The position numbers and the translations under genes were made by a program. Source: Leptobrachium leishanense (Eukaryota; Chordata; Amphibia; Anura; Megophryidae). From it: 64,000 nucleotides of DNA. The notes beneath the pieces were generated by a model. The model saw nothing but the letters and a program-made list of their open reading frames with translations. It searched no databases and had not been told where the DNA came from. The stretch is taken from NCBI GenBank assembly GCA_009667805.1, contig CM019075.1:21325615-21389614 (forward strand). Direction: 5' to 3'. Of the stretch, positions 56,160 through 64,000 are shown piece after piece (within the stretch, counting starts at the first letter, position 1; each line of letters starts with the position of its first letter).

Positions 56160-56607
56160 CCTTGAGACAAAGGGGGTGTTTGTGAGGGTCCTGAGAACGA
56201 TCAACAGCACTAATGCATGCTCTACGGTGGGTGCCCGCTCAGGTCTCACAAACAAGGTTTTAGCTTGATTGTGCCATAACAGGGATGAATTCTCCATATG
56301 CAAATCAGTCTGCTCTCACCCAAAAGGGTGGCCAGTGCTGATTGCCACGGACGTCATCCCTGCTCGAGAGGTGCAGCAACCCCCAACGATCGTTTCGGCC
56401 TTATTGGGCCTCGTCAGGAGGGTATAACTGAAACCCCTATATGCACATCAAGCAAGGGGTCCACGTCTGGATGACCCTTTACACTTACAGTGAGAAAAAG
56501 GGGGTGTTTGTGAGGGTCCTGAGAATGAGCAACAACACTAATGGCCTGCTCTACGATGGGTGCCCGCTCAGGTCTCACAAACAAGGTTTTAGCTTGATTG
56601 TGCCATA
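56160..56607 (-). mobile_element. Hammerhead-bearing A-M-A' retroelement
   Basis: Two ~115-bp direct repeats (56164-56278 and 56492-56606, about nine in ten bases identical) flank a ~213-bp middle that contains a hammerhead ribozyme on the minus strand. ATAGGTACCT occurs just outside both ends, consistent with a target duplication. There is no ORF. The monomer (A+M) is about 328 bp, so the insertion is a partial dimer. This is the expected form of a retrozyme or a non-autonomous Penelope-related element reverse-transcribed from a multimeric or circular RNA. Confidence 0.68.
56379..56423 (-). ncRNA. Hammerhead ribozyme
   Basis: Read on the minus strand: stem I ACCCTC (56423-56418) pairs with GGGGGT (56384-56379) through six pairs including one G-U. 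The conserved CTGACGA is at 56417-56411. Stem II is GGCC-CAATAA-GGCC (56410-56397), with the canonical G-C pair next to the core. GAAA is at 56396-56393. The short stem III ACG-AT-CGT follows, and the cleavage nucleotide is U at 56385. All invariant core bases are present. Predicted self-cleavage falls between 56385 and 56384. Confidence 0.85.
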
Positions 56608-57058
56608 GGTACCTGGTTCATTGTACAAGATAGAGAGAATATGATGGTCTATTCCCAGGAGGAATAACCACTATGGATCGCAAGAGACATGGAGAAAAAG
56701 GAGGGAAAAAAATTGGAAGACGCAAAAGAGGGAAAAAAATAGATAATTTAAAAAAAAAATAAGAGAAGGAGGGGGGCAGGAGAAATGAGAGGGTGTGGGG
56801 CAGAATTGCCCGTAGTGCTGGCCAGCCAGTCATGTGGTATGTACAAGCGATATCAGCAAACAGACCTAAGAGAAGTCCACCCACTGGGGCCCCATGATGC
56901 CCAGCCCCTCCAATCAAAAATCTCCCCCTCCCGCCTAAGGAAAGGGGGGACCCACACACCCAGCACCATGGTCAGAAGCAACATCTAAAAAGGGAAGAAC
57001 CCTACACTGAAGGGATCGCCATAGTCCATTTAGTTTTAAAACATATTTTCTGCCTTTA
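56608..57058. other. Intergenic, no gene seen
   Basis: Purine-rich with an A-tract at 56751-56760. No gene recognised. Confidence 0.4.
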
Positions 57059-57061
57059 TTT

Positions 57062-57130
57062 TATTTATAAAGGATTTTACCAGGAAGGATACATTGATAT
57101 TTCTCTCGTTTTCAAGTATGTCCTGGGTTA
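57062..57130 (-). repeat. SINE 3' tail
   Basis: GGATTTTACCAGGAAGGATA and TTTTCAAGTATGTCCTGGGT match the SINE 3' body in reverse. Confidence 0.75.
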
Positions 57131-57499
57131 AAGCCAGAATGCTTGTCTATGTATTTCTAAATCAGTTCAACTCCACAGAGTGTCACTAAAAGTTTAAACA
57201 CCACAATTAACTCAATGCTCTACTAAGTGGTTTTCCATAAAACCACCGGCAAGAACCAACAGTTCTATGGAAAACCACTTTAAATTGCTCAATAACCAAC
57301 ACACCTACACATACACACTGCAGTTCAATTGTCATTACAGTACCTTTTGAGAGAATTTATTTACTCTTCGACAGGGGGCTTCCTCTGCTGGTCAATCTTG
57401 GAACTGCATCTAGAACTGCAGTGGATAGTCTCGGAGAGCCTTTTAATTGCAAGTTTTAACAAGCTACAGTACAGCTGGTTTGTTTAATATACTGTAACT

Positions 57500-58059
57500 T
57501 TCTGGGGCAAATTTATAAATGACAAGTTGTTTGCAAACCCCAGGGATAAATCCGGTTTGAGTTAAATTACTACTCTCTACTAGATCTTCTTGACCTCGCC
57601 TCTGCCTTTGACATTGTTGACTAGGGTTTTCTTTTAGATGGTTCTCTTCCCATTTTTCCGAATGAACACTCGGATCATTGTCTGGCCTCCCTCTGTTGGG
57701 ATGTCCCAAGGATCTACACTCGGCCCTCTTTTCTATCAATACTGCATCTCTAGACAAACTTATGAGTTCCTTTTGGATTTCAGTATCACCCATGACATCC
57801 ACATGTAGCTCCCCTCTCATGATCATTCTCCTGGACGACGACCTAATAAACATTCCTCCATCTCTAACTGGATGTCCTCAAGCTTCCGGAAACTAACTGT
57901 TGATTAAATCTGAGATTCTCCTCACCTTGCTCGTACTAAAATAACCTCCCACCAATGATTTCTGTGCATGTTAATGGGAAGGTAATCAGCCCAACATCTT
58001 AAGTTGGTTGCCATAGTGTTGCTGTTGACTCTGACCTTGGTTTTCTCCACACATCCAGA
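57500..58059 (+). pseudogene. L2-like LINE reverse transcriptase, part 1
   Basis: LLDLLDLASAFDIVD (from about 57571) is the L2-type RT segment usually reading D-SAAFDTVDH. Further decayed RT sequence follows with many stops and frameshifts (NWMSS-like near 57870). The element is interrupted at 58059 by a hAT and resumes at 60202. Confidence 0.7.
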
Positions 58060-58151
58060 CAGGGCCGGCCGAAGACATTGTGCTGCCTGGAGCGAAGGAT
58101 GAAATGCTGCCCCCCAAAAAAACGCAGCGTGTATGAGCTGTGCACCACAGC

Positions 58152-59053
58152 CAGTGGCGTAGCATGGGTTGTCAGCGCCCGGGGCCAGACAAGAATTGTG
58201 CGCCCCCCCAACCTGTGGACACGTTATCATGCCCTGATTCCCTTCCACCATTAGGGCATTGAACCCCTTAACTGTGATACAATGTAATGTGCAGAGTGTA
58301 TGAGCGTATCACAGTGCTCCACAGCAATAAAACCCACAGTAATGTGCAGCTCACACTTGGATATATATATTGCCCCCAGCAGCTCAAACATGAATATATT
58401 TTCCCCAATGCCCCCAGTACCTCAAACATGAATATATTTTCCCCAGTAGCTCACAAATGAATATATTTGCCCCCAGTAGCTCACACATGAATATATTTGC
58501 CCCCAGTAGCTCACACATGAATATTTGCCCCCAGTAACTCACATATGAATATTTGCCCCAGTAGCTCACACATGAATATATTTGCCCCCAGTAGCTCACA
58601 CATATATTTGTCCCCAGTAGCTCAAACATGGATATATTTGCCCCAGTAGCTCAAACATGAATATATTTGCCCCCTCTCCCCCCCACTCACCGGCTCTGAG
58701 GGCCCGCGGGTCGGTAGAGGGGGGCGGTTTGGGGCATCATAGCAGGCCCCCGCTGGTTTCCCGGCCTTTGATGGTCATCGTGCTCTTGGGCAGCCAGCGG
58801 CGCACTCTGTAAATGCCACGGTGGCACCTGCAGCCCAGTCTAAGCACGTTGCACTGGCGCCGCCCCTCACGTGACACGTCACGTGAGGGGGTGGTGCAGG
58901 CACCACCACGGCGTTTCCAGAGTGCGCCGCTGGCTGCCTGTGTGCACTGACCGCACAGGGCAGGGAAACCGGCGGCGGGGGCCCACTATGGCGCCCCCAA
59001 AAAAACTGCGCCCGGGGCCACCGCCCCCCCTGCCCCTCCACGCTACGCCACTG
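58152..59053. mobile_element. Nested hAT element
   Basis: Inverted ends CAGTGGCGTAGC. Flanks ACCACAGC (58144-58151) and GCCACAGC (59054-59061) agree at seven of eight positions. It splits the ~55-bp unit of the outer hAT. The interior has a 30-bp minisatellite (58375-58680, GTAGCTCACACATGAATATA units) and a palindrome centred at about 58872 (CCCCTCACGTGAC / GTCACGTGAGGGG). Confidence 0.85.
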
Positions 59054-59144
59054 GCCACAGCAATAAAATTCAAACACTCATACACACCGTACATTATAAT
59101 TTTCTTGCTGTGGAGCTCTGTGATACAGTAATGTGAGGTGTGTA

Positions 59145-59875
59145 TAACTGAGCCCAGCATCACATACCCAGCAGTGCCCAGCGTCACATACCCAGCAGTG
59201 CCCAGCGTCACATACCCAGCAGTGCCCACACATGGGTATATTGCCCCAGCTCACACATGGATATATTTGCCCCCAGGCTCACACATGGATATATTTGCCC
59301 CAGGCTCACTCATGGATATATTTGCCCCCAGGCTCACTCATGGATATATTTCCCCTTTATGGATATATTTGCCCCCAGGTTCACACATGGATATATTTGC
59401 CCCCAGGCTCACTCATGGATATATTTGCCCCCAGGCTCACTCATGGATATATTTGCCCCCAGGCTCACTCATGGATATATTTGCCCCCAGGCTCACACAT
59501 GGATATAATTGCCCCCAGGCTCACACATGGATATATTTGCCCCAGGCTCACACATGGATATAATTGCCCCCAGGCTCACTCATAGATATAATTGCCCCCA
59601 GGCTCACTCATGGATATATTTGCCCCCAGGCTCACACATTGATAGATTTGCCCTCATGGATATATTTGCCCCGAGGTTCACTCATGGGTATATTGCCCCA
59701 TCTCACACATGGAAATATTTGCCCCAGGCTCACTCATGGATACATTTGCCCCCAGGCTCACACATGGATATATTTGCCCCCAGACACACACATGGATACA
59801 TTTGCTCCCAGGCTCACACATTGAAATATTTGCCCTCATGGATAGATTGCCCCCAGGCTCACCTCTGCCGGCCCA
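59145..59875. repeat. Two minisatellites in hAT interior
   Basis: 59145-59230: three units around CCCAGCAGTGCCCAGCGTCA. 59232-59875: roughly 20 units of about 28 bp, GGCTCACTCATGGATATATT plus TGCCCCCA. On the minus strand the latter reads GTGAGCCTGGGGGCA, resembling the unit at 11845-12420. Long open frames here are artefacts. Confidence 0.88.
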
Positions 59876-59879
59876 GGCC

Positions 59880-60105
59880 CCTCCGACAGGCAGATCCTGC
59901 GGCCGCCGCGTTCCTTCCTTCAACGAGCGGCAGCCTCATGAGTATCTGCCATTTGCCTGGGATACACCCACCAGCCTGCCGTGATCTCGATCGCGGCAGG
60001 CTGGCGGATGGATCTCAGGCGAGCGGCAGATACTCATGCGGCTGCCGCTCGTTGAAGGAACAAACGAGGTGGCCGCACGATCTGCTGCCGCCGCGTAAAA
60101 AAATA
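59880..60105. repeat. GC-rich palindrome in hAT interior
   Basis: Imperfect ~110-bp arms centred near 59986 (CCGTGATCTCGATCGCGG), with CAACGAGCGGCAGCC / GGCTGCCGCTCGTTG and GCCGCCGCG near both outer ends. Words are shared with the palindromes at 11.5-11.8 and 48.2-48.4 kb. Confidence 0.78.
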
Positions 60106-60201
60106 GTGCAGAGCGCAGCAGCGGTGCCGGGGGCTGAAATTTGCCGCTCCTGAATTTCTGGCGCCGCTGCTCCGCTCTGCACCATTGTCGGACCGGCCCT
60201 G

Positions 60202-60960
60202 CATCCAGACAGTCCTATTATTATGACCATCATAAAAACATTGCTCGTGTCTGCATCTTTCTGTTGAAAAGTACAGACAATGTCTCCTCAACCCTCGTAT
60301 CATTATTCTGCAATCTAATGAATGCTGCTACCATGCTTTTATTTTTCACACTATGCACCTCACCCCTCTCCCGGTCCCTCCTCTAACTTCCTGTGCCTTT
60401 CATGATGCTCACATTTAAAGTCCTCAATGACTCGACCCATCCTTACAGGTCTTCTCTACTCCACAAGAACACCCCTTCTAGATCACTCTGGTCAGCAGGC
60501 AACCCCCGCCTGTCACCTGTTTGCACTCAAATCGCAAACTCGCGCCTCCAAAACTTCTCAAATGTGACACCCTTTCGGTGACATGACCAACCTATCCCTA
60601 TCAGATGCTCCCAAGACCTTTAAGACCTTTAAACTCATTTTTTTCAGATTAGAATATCACATTACTGGCTATTTCTTCAACTCACTTCTCTTTCCCATGT
60701 CATTATAGGTTTCAGAGCTTGCTTTGCCATGCCATCACCATTTCTGATACAAACTCAAGTATCCTTACCACTAAAAAGATCGTAACTCCTCTTGGTCTAC
60801 TCCATCCTAACTCCTCTAGATTGTAAACTGTGAACAGAGCCCTCTAATCCGATTGGTACGGATTTTCAAGTCTGCCTGTAATTTTGTAGTTCAGTTCCCC
60901 AATCCTTACTGTAAAATGCATCGGTCACTGTTGGCACTTTGTAAATGATACTATATTAAC
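60202..60960 (+). pseudogene. L2-like LINE, part 2 and 3' tail
   Basis: Resumes after the hAT. The frame around 60411-60570 reads LTFKVLNDSTHPYRSSLL and TPSRSLWSAGNPRL, the C-terminal L2 signature (usually FKALHGLAPPYL...PSRSLRSS). It ends with an L2-type tail (GATTGTAAACTGTGAACAGA; CTGTTGGCACTTTGTAAATG, 60820-60950). Inactive. Confidence 0.78.
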
Positions 60961-61166
60961 GCTAAAAAATTACTAGATTTTTGGAACCTGATGGTGTGGC
61001 TGAAGATTGAGATATATACATTTCCAATACATATTTGTGTATTAATCAATAAAAACCTGCAACAAACCGTGTCAGTATGGCTATGACATCATCCATGTGT
61101 GCATGCGCTGTATTGTGATTGTCTGAGCACTGAGGGAGATTCCTGTATTGTATGGATGCCCTAGGT

Positions 61167-61302
61167 CAGACGTCAGCAACCTTGGCGCTACAGATGTTTT
61201 GGAACTACATCTCCTATGATGCTCAGCTACTCATTAGATTGGTTGAGCCTCGAGGGAAATGTAGGTCCAAAACATCTGTAGAGCCAAGGTTGCTGACGCC
61301 TG
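61167..61302. mobile_element. Palindromic hAT MITE
   Basis: Inverted CAG(A/G)CGTCAGCAACCTTGGC ends. The flanks CCCTAGGT and ACCTAGGT agree at seven of eight positions. A 136-bp hairpin with no ORF. Confidence 0.82.
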
Positions 61303-61711
61303 ACCTAGGTAGAGCAGAGCAGAGCCATGTAAACAACTGAAAAAGTAGATGTTTGGAAATGGGAATTTGTTTTACATGTGATAATTCTATCCATACATCG
61401 AGGGTCCGGATTCACGTGGAGTCCAGTGGCGCAATGAGCACGAGCCACATTGTAAACATGAATTCATTTGAATATTTGGGGTATAATAATTACGTGTGAA
61501 ACAGTTGCATGCTGCTCTAAAACGTAAATATTTTTTGCCCTCAGGGACCAATTACGTTAACGGAGAACCTTCTCCCCTCATCAGATTGAGATTTGTTGTT
61601 ACGTAGATTCCCAAACAAGAGCTTTAATTTGCTAATTATGTGAGATATCAGGACACCTGGCTGTCCCTATTGAGGGGTTTCCTGAGCTCCCTAAGGGCTA
61701 AATATTGAGTA

Positions 61712-61823
61712 TATAAAGCTCTTGTGTGGAGCCTTTGGTCTCCCTGATGGTGAGAGGTGCTGGGCAGCACCGCATGGTCCATCTGACAGTGTAATCAGCG
61801 CACCATGGCCCTTATTAACACAG
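61712..61823 (+). promoter_or_regulatory. Candidate TATA promoter and short first coding exon
   Basis: TATAAA lies at 61712-61717. About 90 bp downstream, CACCATGG (ATG 61805-61807) gives six codons, MALINT, before AG|GTTAGT (donor at 61823/61824). Upstream, an in-frame ATG pair at 61746 and 61774 forms a small uORF ending at TAA 61792-61794. AT-rich homeobox-like sites (TTTGCTAATTATG near 61628) precede it. The exon is too short to identify a protein. It could equally be chance. Confidence 0.35.
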
Positions 61824-61924
61824 GTTAGTATTAATTTAAATACCTATTAATGCCCATCTTTGCAGAGCATCTTCTACACCATCTTCCCACACTGCCCACT
61901 TGAACCCCCACCTAGCGTGTCACC

Positions 61925-62065
61925 CCTCTCCTCTTGTAAGCTCTTGAGCAGGGTCCTCCCTCCTTCTGTTCTGTGCGTGTAACGTGTATGTACTGTATAT
62001 TTGCTATTCTGTCTCGCCCATTGTACAGCGCTACGGAACTTGTTTTGGCGCTTTATAAATGCTTG
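61925..62065 (+). repeat. L2-type 3' tail
   Basis: TTGTAAGCTCTTGAGCAGGG, TTGTACAGCGCTACGGAACT and GGCGCTTTATAAATGCTTG form a well-preserved L2-clade tail. Confidence 0.78.
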
Positions 62066-63240
62066 TAACTGTTGGTCATGTATTGGATTTCAATGTATTG
62101 TATTATTTTACGCGCACATATTTTTTTTTATAGATGACAGAGACAAGTCTTCCTATTATTTTGCTTTTCCTTAGAACATAGAGTTAAGGTATTTAACTAC
62201 CAAACAAGATACAATATTAAAGAATATAAAGTACGTTGGATGACTATAACAAAACACCGTTATATTCTGTGTTTCTGTTAACAGACTAATCCTTCACTAC
62301 CAAGAGATTTTCCATGAAACCACTGTTACGTACAAGTGGTTTTTGTAGAAACTCACTTTTCATGAACCATAAAGTATGAAAAATCTGGAATTTTCCAACT
62401 ATATGTGAAAGAACGGGTACTTGCTGCTTTACCTTATCAAGTGATCACTCTTCAACTGCCATATACATGGACTTATCTAGCCTGGACTTCAATCACGGTC
62501 TCAACCAGTTTCAGAATACCGCAGGGATAGAACTCCAGCAACTCACAACACATGGTGCAGGTTAGAATTCTATGGAAGGGTTACCATCGGAAACAAAGAA
62601 TTTATACCGAGCAGATTACATGTCACACCACGGCACTTTTCAGCGAATCACAGACAAAACAGCTCACAGGAGGCAGCGATCATAATAGAGCGGAAATGAC
62701 AAACATGACACACAGAATTATATATTCATAAAAGATTCCAAAAGTGACGTAAAAATCCAGAAAACTAAACTTACTAATTGGGATTCTAAAAGACATGTCC
62801 TTGAGATGTGTTCAAGTTTGGAATAGAGATATGCACTTCTATCCTAGCCAGGCCTCCTCGTCCCGAACGTCTGCCCAGCTCTGACTACTCCTCAACACAT
62901 AGATAAGGGGATATGGGAATTAACCCTTTCAGTATGCCTTACTGTACTAGCTCTTTTTGCTGGCCACAAAGTACGATTGCAGACGGGACACTGAACGGTT
63001 TTAGTCCAGTTGTTAAAACGGTTTCAGCACCTGAGGGGTCATGCTTGAGATAACACTTTTGGGGGACATGCTGTAGATCAATCGCAAACGAAATTCTTTT
63101 GCATTGCTCCAGAATAAGACAAACTTGATTATACTTGATATTGGGGCACTAGCAGATGCTTCGAAGATCAAGTAATCTCAATCTTTGTAGTTTAGGAGTT
63201 ACATTTTAGGAATGCATTTGTTTAATTAACACTTAAACAT
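62066..63240. other. Mostly unassigned; CTTCACTACC-family pieces
   Basis: 62285-62370 and 62925-63110 resemble the dispersed family at 35385 and 42165 (CTTCACTACCAAGAGATTTTCC; GTTTCAGCACCTGAGGGGTCAT). The rest shows no gene. Confidence 0.45.
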
Positions 63241-64000
63241 ATGTAGCGCTGTGGTAAAAATCGTCTTGCTGTGCAGTACCTATTTTTGGCCACAAGATGG
63301 AGACTATCGCGATCAGATACTGGACATTGGGACTACAATAACAGACATGCTTTGCAGGAAGACAGGAAGTGGGTGGGAACTGGAGACTTACATCCTCTGC
63401 CTCGTGGAGAAAGTTCCAGAGCGCGCCAGGGAGTCAGAGGGAGCAGACGCAGTGAGAGACATCGCAAGAGGGCCTAAGCCAGAGCCTGAGCGAGACCTGT
63501 CAGAGTCATTTATTGGACATTCAGCCTGAAGAGAAGGAGAGTGCTTCAAGTTCCAGAGATTGCTGCAGATCTAAGAGACCCAAAACCTCGAGTAAGGAGT
63601 TGCCGCGAGTTGACCGAATACGGAGAGCAGGCGGTGAGTTGGACAAGTCGTGGACAAGCTGCGGAAAGTCAGACAACGGATCCGGCCGCTAGTATCCCCA
63701 GTCAATATCGAGTGGAGAGACGTCCTGGGTCAGCGGAGCCTAAAGCAACCGTCGGATGGGTGAGAGGCCTCCAAGGCTGTACTGTAAATAAGGAACACGC
63801 TGCTGTTTTCCTTCTTAAAGTCCACAGGGCCCCAACTTGACTAGTCGAAGAGATTCTTTAAGTAAATTCACTGGCCAGTTGAATAGTACCCGGGTACCAT
63901 ACACACACATACACACCTTTCACATTCCGGGACTTAACCTGTGCAGGACTCATTTTTGTTGCGTATCGGAACAAGAGTAAAGATACGTTCCGAATATATT
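63241..64000 (+). other. Unidentified GC-richer segment, possibly LTR/5' region
   Basis: From TGTAGCGCTGTGG onward base composition changes to GC-balanced, purine-rich sequence. Frames 63251-63529 and 63541-63840 encode Arg/Glu-rich stretches that resemble no family I know. GCAGGCGGTGAG and GGATGGGTGAGAG look like splice donors. It could be a host 5' exon or an LTR retroelement that continues past the window. Not resolved. Confidence 0.25.

Larger units (their letters stand above)
58060..60201. mobile_element. hAT element inside L2, TSD CATCCAGA
   Basis: Perfect 8-bp duplications CATCCAGA lie at 58052-58059 and 60202-60209. The ends are CAGGGCCGGCCGAAG and (minus strand) CAGGGCCGGTCCGAC. The interior holds a nested hAT (58152-59053), two minisatellites (59145-59230, 59232-59875) and a GC-rich palindrome (59880-60105). 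No transposase is present. Confidence 0.9.

Noticed and set aside
59138..60153. Long frames of HGYICPQAH-type repeats
   Set aside because: Translation of a 28-bp minisatellite inside a hAT; not conserved or domain-bearing.
61774..61794. Short frame beginning MVHLT, like a globin start
   Set aside because: It ends after six codons and nothing downstream resembles globin; coincidence.

Overview
The window is vertebrate nuclear DNA, most likely from a frog or another amphibian. The firm host genes are six single-exon odorant receptor genes of the tetrapod air-type (class II) kind. The rest is mostly repeats: hAT-type DNA transposons with 8-bp target duplications, small palindromic MITEs, L1-, L2- and CR1-like LINE fragments, a tRNA-derived SINE, Penelope-like sequence with a GIY-YIG endonuclease, LTR-like pieces and minisatellites. 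There is no bacterial gene organisation. The species is inferred from repeat composition and receptor type only.

Layout. 0-8.9 kb: a CpG-rich segment, two minus-strand OR12D-like receptors (2456-3406, 7353-8288), a TIR element (3559-4403) and a TCG-rich hAT-like element. 8.9-16 kb: CR1 3' end, a hAT (11305-12548) beside a dead Tc1 transposase, a second hAT (13800-15234) and an LTR-like piece. 16.3-20.5 kb: a third OR12D-like receptor whose main exon lacks a start codon, a TCG-rich hAT (17651-18480) and a 2-kb foldback. 20.5-25.8 kb: SINE and L2-tail copies. 25.8-31.9 kb: a nest of at least six transposons. 33.5-34.5 kb: a fourth OR12D-like receptor, again without a start codon. 38.0-41.1 kb: a 5'-truncated Penelope-like element with an inverted end. 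46.2-47.2 kb: a plus-strand receptor, followed by a hAT and a TA-flanked element with a near-perfect palindrome. 51.2-52.1 kb: the sixth receptor. 52.9-55.3 kb: a 51-bp minisatellite split by a solo LTR-like insertion. 56.15-56.61 kb: a compact A-M-A' repeat carrying a well-formed hammerhead ribozyme on the minus strand. 57.5-61.0 kb: an L2-like LINE split by a hAT that itself holds another hAT. 61.7 kb: a TATA box with a possible short first coding exon. 63.2-64.0 kb: an unidentified, possibly LTR-like segment.

The four OR12D-like receptors share strand and sequence and look like a local tandem expansion. The two other receptors belong to different subfamilies. Three observations stand out most: the hammerhead-bearing repeat; a GC-rich palindrome plus GTGAGC-type minisatellite module that recurs in DNA transposons with different ends; and the paired loss of the start codon in two otherwise intact receptors, both of which keep a splice acceptor.
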